Source of the DNA: Eremophila alpestris peregrina
Taxonomy: Eukaryota; Chordata; Aves; Passeriformes; Alaudidae
NCBI GenBank assembly: GCA_009792885.1
Contig: WMCF01000018.1
Location: 6,106,050-6,170,049, forward strand
Direction of reading: 5' to 3'
DNA length: 64,000 bases
Part shown: one piece after another, positions 13,801 to 26,000 of the stretch
Layout of the letters: each line of letters opens with the position of its first letter
Position numbering within the stretch: the first letter of the stretch is position 1
The notes under the pieces: generated by a model
Databases searched by the model: none
The model's input: only the letters and a program-made list of their open reading frames with translations
Told to the model about the DNA's origin: nothing
Position numbers and translations under genes: made by a program

Positions 13801-16800
13801 TACATCAGGTGCTATAAAACCCCTCCACCAGTGACCTTTTGGCACTGTTAATATACCCAGTGCTTCAGCTTGAAAAATATGAAATGCAGCTGAAACTGCC
13901 ATCATTTGCTCTGGCAGTTGTGTCCCCAGGAATGCATTTGTGCAGGTGGAAAAAGCCTGGTGTGAGTCTGAACCCTGTCCCTCCTGTGACCACCACCTTT
14001 ATTACAAACCTAATCACAGGAGGTGTCCCTTCCTCACATTTAACCATTCCTCCTGTCTTTAACCCCAGAGGGCTGGTTGCTGAAATGTAACACAAGCAGT
14101 AGCCTGCAAGAGAAGCTGTAGGGTGTTTGGGTTTCTGTCAGCAAGGTACAGGATTCCCTCACTTGTTTTAATGAGGGTCCTTGTCTCTTGTACACATGGA
14201 AGTGAACCAGTGCTGCCAGGCACACAAAGGCTGTGCTTGGGAAAATGGTTTTTTCTGTGATTTTTGAGGAGCAGTGCCATGAGTGGCTGTGGCTGAGCTG
14301 GCCAAGTCAGGTTTCCAGCAATGCTGTGAACACCTCCAGGAGTGATCCCAGGGACATTAAATAGCTGCTCTTCAGCCAAAGAAAGAATTCATCAAATCTG
14401 AAAACATTTTGGTAATCCCTGTGGATTAGGCCTGCTGCATTGTCCTTATTTTGGCACCTTCTGAAGAGTTCTACTTTGGGTTGCACAGGCTTTTTTCATT
14501 TCATAATGATAGCCCAGCTCTGAGAAAATTCAGGATTCTCTGAGGATATTGCAACTTAAGCAGTCAAATAGCTTAGGTATTCTCCTAGCAAAGAGTTGTT
14601 CCATTCTCCTACTTTTAGCTCCCAGCAGAAAGTTCTGAGCCCTTTATTAAGTAGACTTCATATTGTCATTACAATACCACCACACAACCATCCAAATTCA
14701 TGCAAATGAGTCAGTTATCTGCTTTTAAGTCTATTAGCAAATGGTTTTTTATGACTAGCATGTAATTGTTTGTTTTCAGCCTAGGGTCTTTTTAAAAAGT
14801 GTAATTTCAGCCTCATTTATTTCTTCAGTAGGAAAAAAATATGGGCTATAAAAGTGTTATGCTTAAGTTACCTGAATAAGCAATTTGCTATCTAGCTGTA
14901 GCATGTCTTTAGTTTATTGATAAACAGCTTTGTAATAGATCAAAAGCATCTGTAGTGACCATCTCAAAGCAATTGGAAGAATGCCAGCCACACTGTTGGG
15001 ATAAAATCTATTCTCTCTCTTTGAAAAAAAAAAAGAAACAAGGAAAATGTTGTCTGTTCAGTGTGCCTTAAAAAAAAAAGTTTTAGTCAAATCCATCTGG
15101 GAGAAAAACAGGAATTATGCCACTGTCTTTGGGTAAAGATTTCTGCCTTTGTCTTTTTCAAATGGGAATAGTGTTCCTGCCTTCCTTTCTTCTGTTTTTT
15201 GCTCTGCATTGCATTTCAGTAATGGAAAATGCTCATTAGTTCAGAAATCACTCCGGGGTTTCAGAAATTCAAGGATAACTTACATTGTACTTATTTTACT
15301 TAATTCTTGATGTGAACATTTCTATAATTTAATGTGCTGGAGAACGGAATCTTTCTCTTTTTTGTCTCCCTCCCCACCAGAACGCCACGATGCACTTTAT
15401 GTGGTGGGTGCATTAGATGAAGCCATGGAGCTGCGAGGGATGAGGTACCACCCGATCGATATCGAAACCTCTGTGATCAGAGCACACAAGAGCATCACAG
15501 AATGGTAAGGATTCTGTAACACCAGGGCCCTCATAAAAAGCTGAAAGATCTGTAATGTCTGGGTTTTTCCCTTGGATATTGCAATTGATCCAGGAAATGG
15601 CCTGTCAGGATGGGCACAAGATTTATTAGCCCAGTGTCCTTAGGATGGAACTTCTCACAAGCAGATTTCATCAGAAAGGACTGATTTCTGATAAGTTCAT
15701 TCAGTATGTTTCTTTTTTTTTTTTTTCTAATGAAGAAGTAAGCAAGCAAACATTTCAAATAAATGAACACACTAATAAATTTTATTAGTGAACAAACTGT
15801 TATTTTTGAATTGGTTATTAATAAATGAAGCAGTGATCAAATCAAGGTCACAATGGAAATTGAAGCAGTAAATCAATGAGTTAATAATGATGTTGTCTTA
15901 ATCAATGTATCATCCTCAGATGTACACAGCAGGAAATCATTTCTTGAGGCCAACATGAGCACAAATTGCTTTTCATTATTCTTGCATCAGAAAACTCAGT
16001 CAGGTAGTTGTTTTGTTTTGATACAACCTCGGCTCAGCTATTCACCTTTCAAGCAAAGTGCATTTTTCTTTTTAATCCTGGCTGCAGAGGTGTGGCCTGG
16101 AGCAGGAAGCTTAATAATGAATGAAGCACAGCAGCTGAACTGGTTTCTTTAGTGAAAGACTTCGCTTTTTTCTTAAATATCATTTAAAATGAATGCAATT
16201 AGTTGCTTGGCTGACTGTAACTGAGGTTTTGCCTTATTGCCTCCTCCCTTGAGCATCATCACTGCTGCTATGGTCTTGTGCCAGACAGGCATCACACAGG
16301 GAGCTGGCTTCTGTGCCTTCATGGAGATCAGTATGAACACTTTAAGAATGTCAATTAATTCCCTTAAAAATATGTCAGATCAGTACCAGCAGTGGATGGG
16401 AAGTTTTCAGGTCAAGCTGTTTAAGGACTGCTCTGTTACAAGGTGGCCATAGATTCATAAATGGCTGTGTTCAGCAGTATCTGTTTGTCAGAGGTTTGTG
16501 TCCCCTCAAATTATGAGCTCACAGGCAGTGAATAAAGTAGACATATCACACTGCAGAAATGGGTCTCAGTACCAAAAAAATGCTTAAATTATGTTCCTGC
16601 TTTCAAGATTGCTGAGAGCACGTCGAGGAGCCTTTTTGTTCCACAACCATGGAAATCCTGAGTGAGAAAGCGGCAACAGGAAAAGGGTTGGGGGTAAGCT
16701 GGGACAACCAGAGAAAAATGCAACTGAATTTCTGCAAGAAGTACATGCAGATAATTCTCAGCACCTTAACTCTTCCCAAAAGTTGGGTGATAGTGTGCAA

Positions 16801-19800
16801 GGCACAGGAGTGAGAATTCAGAAAACACTCTGTCCTGTTGCTTCTCTTTGCCCAAAGGCCAATATTTAAGGCTAGTATTTCAGGGTTATTTTTCCCTCAA
16901 AAAGAGAGGTTGCTGATGAATTAGATGTCTGGGACGTGGTCCCTGCAGAAAAGGGACACACAGGTATTCAGAGTGACAATGTTTGAGTTTGTTGACAGAG
17001 TATGCTCACAGTTCCCAGCCTTTTCCTATCCAATAGGATAGGATGCCATATAACCATCATGTAGTTCTCATTCAGTCCTTGTCCTTGTCCTGGCTGTCCT
17101 TGACTTCTCTCATGTAACTTGTTTTTCAGCTTTTCATAGAGACCCTCCTTTTGTCTTTGTGACAAAATAATGGCCAGCTAACTCTTTTTTATTTTAATTT
17201 ATGATTTATATATCCCTTTCTGTGGACAGGGGCATGAGCCTCTTTCCTTGTTTTGGTTACAATGCCCCATTAAGGATTCAGCTGCATCAATTCGTGTTGT
17301 ACACACAAGCTGCTGGAATTGTCCAGTTGAGAGATTGTAAAAACAACCTCTGAGAAAAGCAGCTCATTTTGTAACACTGGACACCACTGAGGGACTCAGG
17401 GACTTGTTGACTGACATGGGAATGGGATCCTGCTGGGCAGCTTCTGTCATTGAGGATCGTATCTGAAATGTCATTTAAAATTATTCTTGTCTCTTAAGAC
17501 ATTTTAGCACAAAATCAACAACCTCTGACTCTGGACCTCCTGTGTCTCAATAAATAACAAGTGAAAGAGTGGCACAGTCTGGTTTTATTGTGATGTAAAC
17601 CCACACTGTGCATTTTGAAAGTGTTTCTAATACCACAAAATTTGGTATGTGTTTTAATGTACGTGTTTTAATTAAAGCACAGTGTTGACTCATTTAAATG
17701 TCAGACTCTCAAAAGAGGAACAGAACAGAGCTTCCTGGAATTTGCTTAGAAGCAAAATTTACACAAAGCTACACAAGGTATTTGGAGAAGAAAACAATTA
17801 GGAGCTTCTTTCCCTGGAGGTGTTTTTACAACTTCCTTGTTTTTCCTGTAGCATTTGGTGACGTGGAAGCAGCAGGAGGGCCATTCCCAGCTCAGTGCAT
17901 TGACTGTTTTGCATCTATTGGGTGTGACTTGGTTATTGTGACTCAATTATTTCTTAAGGAAAGGTCAGCCTTCCTGGTCCCTAGCTTTTTTGTTTGATTT
18001 TTTTTACTTTATCAGGGCTAGAAATTTGATGCATGCATAAGAAAGACACACTGGCTAATGCATCTTCATCTCAACCAGTAAGAACATAGAGAGCAATATT
18101 TCCTTTTACTTCCAGTGATCACCAGTGAGTTAAAACCATGACATATGAAACGAGTTTTAAATTAAATTGGAGCCCCTTGGGAGTGTCACTGATTTTAGGA
18201 CTTAATAGAAGCTTCATGAAAGTTTTGGGAATCAGTTTCCTGAACTCAGAAAAACTAATTTATTCTAAGACATGTTTTAGGGACCTGCTCCTGAATCTTG
18301 CTATTGATTGCTTTCCCAAGTAACAAGCTAACAGTAGTTTCCAGCCATGGTTTCAAATGCTAACTTAAATTTCAATGAAACATCCCCAGGTTTTGTTTTT
18401 GGGTTTTTTTGGTTTTTTTTTTTTGGTTTTTGTTTTTTTGGTTTTTTGGGGTTTTTTTGTTAAAATATAGAAAATATGAATTCAGATGTTTGTACAGCAG
18501 TCAGTAAAAATTCCAGGACCTCTCTGGAGATGGTCACCTATGCAGAGTGATACTCCATTTTGTTAATATTCAGCATCAATCAAAACTTACTTGAATGTCT
18601 GTGAAAACTTAATTACAAATGAAAATTCATTTCACAGCAGTACTAAGTCAAAAGGGGCCTTCTCATCCTTGCTTTGGCTGCTCATTAGTTTTCCAGATCA
18701 ATAAGCACATAAGAATTCAATCAAATAGTACTTTGGCAGGATCTGAAAATATATTTTTTTTTAAGAGTTAAGTACTTTTCTCCTAAAATCCATTCTGTCA
18801 AGCATCAACATAGAGCACATTTTCATAGGTAATTTTTGGGCCGAGTAAGATATGTTTCCACAGTACATGGGTTTTCAGAGCTGTCTTAAGAGGCTAAAAC
18901 AGTGCACTTCTGTCTCAATCAAGCATTGACCTTAGGGTAAGAAGCTCTTTTTGAAGATGGCTTATGCACATAATATATTCTGACTTTCAGATGCTTATGC
19001 TCAAGACAGTTCTGGGAAGTTTATCCCCTGATTTTATGAGGGAAAGGCAAGTGAAGTACAGGGCCTGATGTATGGCTTACATGTGTAGAATATCATTATT
19101 TATTCTGTGGAATAAGCTAGAGGAAAAAGTGTCTTAAACACCTGAAGAATGAGATTGCTCTTTGTGGCTCAGCTGTGTTGACCTCCCATGAGATGCAAGA
19201 CTCTGGAGACTCTGGAGATGTGAGGAGGAGGATGGAGGGAAGCTGTAAAACTACTCTGGATGGAAGCATACACCAGACTTTGATACCCTCCCAGCCTCTG
19301 TATTTGGAAGGATAAATGCATTATCCTTATCCAGAAATGGTCCCAGGTAGCAGAACCCAAAATTTACCTGCTCTGATTCAAGGGCTTAACCAAAACTTTG
19401 GGGTCTTACAAAGTTCTTTGAGCAAAGAGGAGATCCTGGGGATAATGGTGTTCCCTTGACCGTCTCAACTGTTAATCAAGAATGTTAAACCTCCTGTCCC
19501 CTTAAACCCAACAGAAATAAAACAGACAAAATAAAACAGATGGAGGCACAGCCTTATTTCTGTGGAAACCAATTGTTCCAGAAGAATTGCAGCTTTTTTG
19601 TGCTGAGCTCTGCTTGGTCAGCAGCCAGCCCACTCCCAAAGGCATGTGGCTGTGTTTGCCAAGCAGGCACAGGGAGGATGCCCCCTCCCCGGGCACCCCT
19701 GCCAGCCTGCACTGTGCCATGTGCCTTCACACACCCCTTCACTAGCAGGGGTGATCCCACAGACCTTTCAGCTCAGACTGTGCTCCTGCTGTTCTTCTTG

Positions 19801-20454
19801 GTGCCTCCTCTCTTAACCTCCTTGGTTTTCTGGGCTGCGCTTCAAAAAACCCCAGAGAAGACACCTCCACACACACATCACTCCATGAACACAGCAGAGC
19901 TGTGGCACTTCCCTGGCTTCAGAGGGAACCACATGCTGTCTTACTGCCTCCTTCCATGACAGGCAAATTTCTGTAAAGTTCAGCCTGATGCTTAAAATTG
20001 CAGTAGTATTAAAGAGAGAGCTCATGGGGCTGTTCTGCCTCTGCCTACAGCGTGTTCTCTCTTGCTGTTTACACTTTGTCCTGAGCACATAGAATGAGCC
20101 CAAGGAGCTCCAACAAAAGGTAACCAAGGTGCAAGAAAAAGGATAAAAAACGAAATGGGTGAAAAAACCCACAACTAATATTATTTTTTCTTTTGTTCCA
20201 GTGCGGTGTTTACCTGGACAAATTTATTGGTCGTTGTAGTTGAGCTGGATGGATCTGAGCAAGAAGCTTTGGACCTTGTTCCTTTGGTCACCAACGTGGT
20301 CCTGGAGGAACACTATCTGATTGTAGGGGTGGTGGTGGTGGTGGACATTGGTGTAATTCCTATCAACTCCCGTGGAGAGAAACAACGTATGCACCTACGA
20401 GATGGATTTTTGGCAGACCAGCTAGATCCCATCTATGTGGCCTACAACATGTAG
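10781..20454 (+). CDS. DIP2C: DIP2C, C-terminal part (five last coding exons, partial)
   Basis: Disco-interacting protein 2 homolog C. DIP2 proteins carry an N-terminal DMAP1-binding domain and two tandem acyl-AMP-ligase-like (ANL superfamily) domains, and the family has been linked to diacylglycerol and lipid homeostasis. The joined exons (10781-10838, 12431-12505, 13433-13607, 15381-15504, 20202-20454) keep one open frame through four canonical introns and give 227 residues, starting VRLVERGSPHSL and ending DPIYVAYNM before TAG. They form the end of the second ANL domain, including TGYLGF, the LRGMRYHPIDIE hinge region and RGEKQRM near the C-terminus. The sequence matches the vertebrate DIP2 C-terminus almost residue for residue from memory. 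Paralogue C is chosen over DIP2A and DIP2B because ZMYND11 lies next to it tail to tail, as in human. The roughly 1,330 upstream residues lie before this window. Confidence 0.95.
10839..12430 (+). other. DIP2C: DIP2C intron
   Basis: An intron of 1,592 bp, starting GTAAGT and ending TTTCAATAG. I see no repeat or RNA gene in it. Small open frames around 11.0-11.8 kb overlap on both strands and are taken as chance. Confidence 0.9.
12431..12505 (+). CDS. DIP2C: DIP2C coding exon b (75 nt)
   Basis: A phase-0 exon with acceptor CAATAG and donor GTGAGT. It encodes 25 residues, ILPGVRIIIANPETKGPLG followed by DSHLGE. In the ANL fold this is the strand region in which acyl-adenylate enzymes describe valid leaving information (GEIWV motif). 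It continues directly into the next exon. Confidence 0.97.
12506..13432 (+). other. DIP2C: DIP2C intron
   Basis: An intron of 927 bp, starting GTGAGT and ending TTTTAACTTAG. It is AT-rich and otherwise featureless to me. Confidence 0.9.
13433..13607 (+). CDS. DIP2C: DIP2C coding exon c (175 nt)
   Basis: It encodes 58 residues plus one base, from IWVHSTHNASGYFTIYGDES to LTDANG, ending before GTAAGA. It carries IWARTGYLGFLRR, which occupies the position of the ANL motif TGD(L/H)G. The Asp that normally holds the ribose hydroxyls of AMP is a Tyr here. As I recall, this is normal for vertebrate DIP2 and not a mutation in this animal. Confidence 0.97.
13608..15380 (+). other. DIP2C: DIP2C intron
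   Basis: An intron of 1,773 bp, starting GTAAGA and ending with a pyrimidine-rich CTCCCTCCCCACCAG acceptor. At 14700-14713 it contains a POU octamer fused to an AP-1 site. The surrounding AT-rich 14.65-14.98 kb looks like possible conserved non-coding sequence by composition only. Confidence 0.9.
14700..14713. promoter_or_regulatory. overlapping octamer (ATGCAAAT) and AP-1 (TGAGTCA) motifs
   Basis: A perfect octamer at 14700-14707 shares its last T with a perfect AP-1 heptamer at 14707-14713. Both are exact consensus matches. Chance occurrence is possible at this scale, and enhancer function is an inference. Confidence 0.35.
15381..15504 (+). CDS. DIP2C: DIP2C coding exon d (124 nt)
   Basis: The first two bases complete a Glu codon with the last base of the previous exon. 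The exon then encodes RHDALYVVGALDEAMELRG, MRYHPIDIETSVIRAHKSIT and E, and ends TG before GTAAGG; the split Cys codon is completed in the last exon. This is the hinge of the ANL fold. The usual GRxD and IKxRG residues are replaced by GALDE and MELRG, while the downstream PxDIE is kept. Confidence 0.97.
15505..20201 (+). other. DIP2C: DIP2C last intron (4.7 kb)
   Basis: It starts GTAAGG and ends TTTTCTTTTGTTCCAG. It contains a T/G-rich low-complexity tract (18391-18459) and no recognisable exon. The open frames near 19.5-20.2 kb lie on both strands over the same GC-richer stretch and are treated as chance. Confidence 0.9.
18391..18459. repeat. T-rich tract with GG interruptions
   Basis: About 70 bp of T runs (up to 12) interrupted by G, GG, GGG and one GGGG. 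It is low-complexity intronic sequence. Confidence 0.85.
20202..20454 (+). CDS. DIP2C: DIP2C last coding exon (253 nt, with stop)
   Basis: The exon follows the TTCCAG acceptor. Its first base completes the Cys codon, then it encodes 83 residues from AVFTWTNLLVVVVELDGSEQ to DPIYVAYNM and the stop TAG (20452-20454). A (GTG)5 run at 20329-20343 encodes five Val in VGVVVVVDIGVIP. The segment RGEKQRMHLRDGF lies where ANL enzymes carry their C-terminal lysine motif. An in-frame ATG at 20206 does not exist as a start; translation enters from the upstream exons. Confidence 0.97.
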
Positions 20455-21585
20455 TCTTGTACCTTAAAGCTTCCATGGACTTTACTATAGATGTATAAAA
20501 TTTTTTTGTGTCCACTAAAAAAGTGTGCAGATAAGATGCTGACACTCATCAGAATGGAACTGTTTCTATTACGACTTTTCAAAGCAGTCACGATTGGCAG
20601 GAAATATAATGTGAAATGTTTTCTTTTACCACTAAATTTTAGAAAAGAAGGACTATGGGGTAAGGCCCTTCAGTGTGTTGGAAAAGCCCATTTTTAAACT
20701 TTTTTTTTTTTTTTTTTGCTTATTGGACAATACTGCTTTTTGAGTAAATGTGGCTTTGTATTTTACATTAAGTAAGCTGAAGTAGATTTTTTTTTTTTAT
20801 TCTGCCCTCCAAATGGATTCTTTTAAAACAATTTGCATACTAATACAAATAGTTGTTTCCTTCATTTGTTTTAATATGTCATAAAAAGCTGACGAATACA
20901 GATCCATTACTAACTTAAGCCATTTTAGATCCCACATCTTAGGAAAATATGTAGTGGTACGAGGAGAAAACCCAAAGTAGCACCTTTCAATTAGAAATCT
21001 TGCAGCTTTCTGTCAGAGATGCTGAAAGCCCAAAGGCCAAAGAGCCTTTGCTGTTAGCGTTAGAATGGAAGAAATTTATAAATAAGGTGTATTTCGGCAA
21101 TGAGCTTGCAAATATCTTTGTACTAAACTAAAAAGATAAAATAAGTTAACTACTTCTTCTGTAATTATGTACAAAACGTTTAATTTATTTTGATCTCTTT
21201 AGAAGTATAAAAGAGAAGAAACATTCAAGAATATTAAACTCTTGAAATGTTTGCTAATATAAAAACAAAGTGTTGTATTATCTTGAGTGGATAGTATCAC
21301 ATCAAATATATATATATGAAATATAAATTCACTAATGACAAAAGATTTTAAAGTTTAAAATGCAGTACTTGTCACTTGCATGGTGTCTCCCACTGTAGAT
21401 AATCAAATGTTACTCACAAATTTTTTGGAAAAAGAAAAAAAGCAATCCTGGATTGCTAAGTATCCCTGTCAAAAAGAATCCTCTAGATACCAGCAAGTGA
21501 AATTATTGCTGCCTTTAAGGCAGTGAACGAATTTAAGACTAAAAATGCACTACAATAATTTTCTTTTCTTTGCCATGGAGGCAAC

Positions 21586-21591
21586 AATAAA
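21586..21591 (+). promoter_or_regulatory. alternative polyadenylation signal AATAAA (DIP2C)
   Basis: A canonical hexamer inside the DIP2C 3' UTR, about 1.1 kb after the stop. Another copy lies at 22487-22492. Use is not shown by sequence alone. Confidence 0.4.
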
Positions 21592-23301
21592 TATTCGTGC
21601 TGGCATGTGCATACACTTGTTAGACTTAGAAAAGGCAGGTTGAGGAATAGCACTGTTGTCTAGCTGCAGAACTTTGTTGCACAATTTTTTTCATTGTTTT
21701 AGTTGGTGTTTTTACTGCTATAAGGAAAAAAAACATTTTGGGTTTTTTGCACAGAGTTATCAATTTGCCTCTCAGCTAGGACACGTAGCTCGGTGGCCAA
21801 CGCTTCCAGTTTACATTTCTTTAATTTATTCCTTAAGGGAGAGGAGCGTGCAGTCACTCACTACCACCCTTGGCACAGATAGTGCATCTGCTAACTAGTC
21901 CCTAAAAATGCATTGAAACATCAGAGGAACCCATCTGCCTGGTCAAGGAACGGAAGAGCCCCGTGGTCTCCGGCCACGGGAGAAGAGTAGGAAAACATGC
22001 ATCACAGCTGCCTTCATTTTGCTACCTTTGGAGAAAAGAGGGGTTTGAATCCCCAGTTCTGTTGTCTTCCCTGCCCCCTTTTTTAAAACCTTCCCCTTCC
22101 TTCATGTGGTTGTAACTGAATTGACCTGTTTGTGATCAAGAGTGGGATTTACCAGCTGCAGTCCAAGAATGCTTTTCTTATTTGTCCCAAATGACGTTCA
22201 TGTGCTGGCTCTCATTACCGGATATGCATGACTAAGATTGTTGCAGGGCAAATGTTACCATGTTTATATCACGTATAAAGGGAGTCTCGATGCTGGGTGT
22301 TAAAAATCTTTTTAAGAGGTAGGGACGTTTTAGTCTGCATGTACAGTACAGAGCATCTCGCCACGTCACACGCCTTTTCTTTCAGGCCATCTCCTCCGCC
22401 CTCACTGTCCTGTGAATAGCCCTCTTCATGCTCTGCAGACCAATCCCATCCTTTGTCCAACTCATTTTTCTGCTCCCTAAAAAAAGAATAAAATCTGTTT
22501 CTTAATGGCAAGTCGTTGTAAGGTTTCAGACAAGATGTTGATTGATTACAAACATAATTGCAGTGTGTGAACTAACTTGTGAAGTCCTGCTATTGCTGAT
22601 CTCAGTACTGCAAAACAAATCTCGCTGTCGTTCCGAGCATCACTTTAACCTTCACGAAGTCAACTTTGCATTTGTAGAGAATAAAAGAACTGCAATGCAG
22701 TTGTGAAACGCAGTTAATAACAGCTCTCTTCTGCAACCTGTCATCTGTGGTTGTTAAATCCTGAGTTAAGAGAAATGATAAACTGAGTTTCTGGTTTTGT
22801 TGTGCAAGCAAAAGGAAGGAAACATTTAAGCACCATCAGACTGAGCAATAAAGAAGGATTGTTCTGTATTAGAAACTGTACTGTAGATAAACCATTCATG
22901 AGAATGTATAAAATGTTTGTCTTGTGACCTTGTGCTTTTGGAGTCAGACAAAACCATGTAATCAACTCGATGCACATGCACAAAAAAGAGAGGGTACACA
23001 ATGAACATTTAAACACAAAACTAATCAAACAGGAGCAGATTCCTCATGGTGCTTGTTTATTATATATATTTAATCCTGCTTGACACTTTACCCAAGGGAA
23101 GACTGTCCCTTTTATCAGTTGAATGTTAGCAGCGTTATTTCATAGAGTGTGGTGACTGGTTAGAGAAATTCATGTAACTCAGCCAATCACAGATTCAAAC
23201 AAAAAATTTTTATGTGCAAAGGACAGCAACCTTCTTGTATGTTAAACCACCAGTACGCTTTGTACATCTGTGATAACGCCTGTTTTATATTCAAATGAAC
23301 A

Positions 23302-23307
23302 AATAAA
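23302..23307 (+). promoter_or_regulatory. distal polyadenylation signal AATAAA (DIP2C)
   Basis: A canonical hexamer followed within 20 bp by TTTTATTTTTGTTGCTCTG, a U/GU-rich stretch of the kind found at cleavage sites. It is the last good signal before the intergenic gap and is taken as the main DIP2C 3' end. Confidence 0.65.
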
Positions 23308-23325
23308 AGCTTTTATTTTTGTTGC

Positions 23326-26000
23326 TCTGAAAATATCAGTTTCTTAATTAGTCATCTAAAATGGAGCTTCCGAGAGCTGCGGATGCTCGGTGGAGGAACA
23401 TGGAGAGCTATACTGTAATTTTATTTTGTTTACCTCTCTTGTTGCATAATTTATTAGTACAAATCATTATACTTTTAACAATGTTTAAATACTGGTGTGG
23501 GCATTTATTGCTGAAAGACTTTCATATGGCAACAAATGTTTTTTGTGAAATGTTTTTTTAATTCTTTTTAATATATTCAAATATACTGTTCACATTTTTG
23601 CTGAAAGTGTAAAGATTATTGTAAGCTTGGTAACATTTTGTGAGAAGCAATAACAAGCATTAGTACTGTAAAATCCTCAAATTTGTCACTTATCACTTTT
23701 GTTGCAAGGTCTTGCTATTGACATGCTGCCAGTCAGTCACCTAAGGAAGTTACTGATCCAGGTTTTACAGCTCTGCTGGAGCTTTCTGCCAGTGAAAGTT
23801 TCTGGGTTACAGCTTGGTCACTCACACATGTGGGGCTACAACCTCCCTGTCTGTTCAGTAGCCTTGGGCAGCCAGATGATTGCTCTTGGAAACGTCATCT
23901 GCCCATTTCCTTTGGTTTTTTTCCAAAAAGACCTTGATTTCAGAGATTCTCCCAGCTGCTGAGTAGCAGCATTCCCAGGGAAGAGGTTTGGCCCCAGCTC
24001 TCATTTTCCAAATGTGATTTTGAAGGGTGAAATTCTCAGTGCTTGTGTCTTTGGTAAAATTCAGGGTATAAAATCCCATCTCTGATGGCTCAGACTTCAG
24101 GTTGCTTATCACAAGAGGTAGGTGAAGTTTTGTGAACCCACAATTACCCTGAGCAGAGAGAGAGATCCAAAAATTGTGGGAAGGAGAAAGCAAGTTAGAG
24201 ATGGCAGAACAGCAAGTGGTTCCTGATTCAATTTTACAAATAATTTCATTAAAGCAAAAAGGGGATTGATTTTTATGTTAATGGGATTAAGGTTTTTAAA
24301 AGGTTAAAATATTTCAATTTCATTTTAAAAATAATTTTGGCAGAAGGTGGCTGTAATGCTGCAAAGCTGCTGGGAAAATCTCAACAAAAAATTGTAGGGT
24401 TAGAAGAATCATGCGCAATGAGAACAGCATAATTTCTTATCATTATCAGTTGATAGTAAGAATGTAAGAATTGGAAAAAAGACCATGCAGCTTTCATTTT
24501 CTGGTTTTCAACACACAGATTTGCCTTATGTACTGTTATTATTGAAGGGGGAAGGGAGGGGTGTGCACAGAGATCAACACTAAATTCTCACCTTGTGAGC
24601 AAAGCTGAGTTTGGGGGAGTTTGGAGCTCTCTCCAGCACAGCTTCTCACAATCCCCAGCTGGGCCACAGAACCCCCTGCACCCCTGGAGAAGCAAATCCA
24701 GCTGTGGCTCTTGCCTGGGCACACTCATGGTTTGAGGGGGCTGGGCTCTGGCTGGATGGGCAGTGGGGGAGAGGTGCAGCCTACAAGAGTCATCCCAAAG
24801 GGATGGACCCCTCTGTCCCCAGGGTAAGACTGATTTTAAATTTTTATTTCTTTTTTTTACTGGAAGAAAATTTTGCTTTAAAACTGAAATTTGAGGAGGA
24901 AAAAAAAAAGTAACCAGATTCTACATTATGAAAGTAGAAATTAATCATTTTTGGGGGGATAAAATATAAAATATTGTTAATTTTTTTCTAAACATAAGTG
25001 TATGGGGTTTTTTCACATCTGTAGTGCTCCATTTGGCAGCCCACCTTCCCAAAAGCTCTCACTCACCTTGCCATTATTTAGGATTCTCTTTTTAATGGTT
25101 TTTCTGATCTCTTTTGAGGGCTATCCCCTTACAGCTGGTACAAAAGCCCTCTCAAGCTTTGCCTCATTTGTGCTGCACCTGGCTGAGATCAGCATCTCTG
25201 AAACAGCAGCTCCCCCTTTGTTACACAGCAGAGCAGGATGAGGCCAGCTCTGCACCATCCTGGCCCCATCCTGGCACTGGGAACTGCTTGGCATTTCAGA
25301 TTCACTCAGGTTCACTCATGCTGCAGTGCCCTCTGCTTCTTCCTGGTCTGCACAAACAAGATTTTGTATTCTCTATGATCCAAAAAGTCCCACAACACAT
25401 CTAATAATAACTTTTTTTAATGATTGCGAAATATTCTATGGCAATGACTAGTTAATGGTGGATCCTAAAGGTACAAAGCTGATCTTGTTTTAATTTTGTG
25501 CTTTGGTGGATTGATGCTTGTAGGCATGTGGAGAGTGGCTGGAGGAGGGGTCAAAGCTGATGGAACCTCCACAGGGAGTGGCTTCCAAGTGTGACTGGCA
25601 GCACGTGGGAAAGGTTTGGAGGTGCCAGGAGAGGCACCAAGATAAGAGCTGTACTGAGCTGTCAGGATAAAGACACCAGTGGAGGAAGCCATAAATGAAG
25701 GGCAGTTTTAGGAAAAGCATTTGGTGGAGAAGGAGAGGCAGGAAAAAGAATATTGTGCATATGGAATTAAAGGTCAAGCAGCTGAGACCATCTAACCCTG
25801 TGGCATCAGGCACCCAATTTTAGGGACCTGCATTTTAATTTTCTCAGCTAGGGGAGTGCATTTCAATCAGGAAGCTCCAGATGGTGGGACACACCTCACT
25901 GATCTTAGCCACAGGTTGTGACTGGAGGCTTGGATGAGCTGCTCCTGCTGAATGCAGCCAAGGGCTCTGTGGTGAGACTCCAGAGAGGAAGGAGGCAGCA
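23326..26000. other. intergenic, AT-rich part between DIP2C and ZMYND11
   Basis: I see no gene. The open frames here are short, overlap on both strands and match nothing I recognise. Confidence 0.7.

Larger units (their letters stand above)
20455..23325 (+). other. DIP2C: DIP2C 3' UTR (about 2.9 kb)
   Basis: From the stop codon to just past the AATAAA at 23302-23307. It is AT-rich with T runs at 20700-20717 and about 20786-20799. Earlier AATAAA signals at 21586-21591 and 22487-22492 could give shorter 3' UTRs. The length fits what I recall for mammalian DIP2C transcripts. The exact cleavage point cannot be read from the sequence. Confidence 0.75.

Noticed and set aside
10781..20454. Assignment to DIP2A or DIP2B instead of DIP2C
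   Set aside because: The three paralogues are very similar in this region, but the convergent ZMYND11 neighbour fits only the DIP2C locus.
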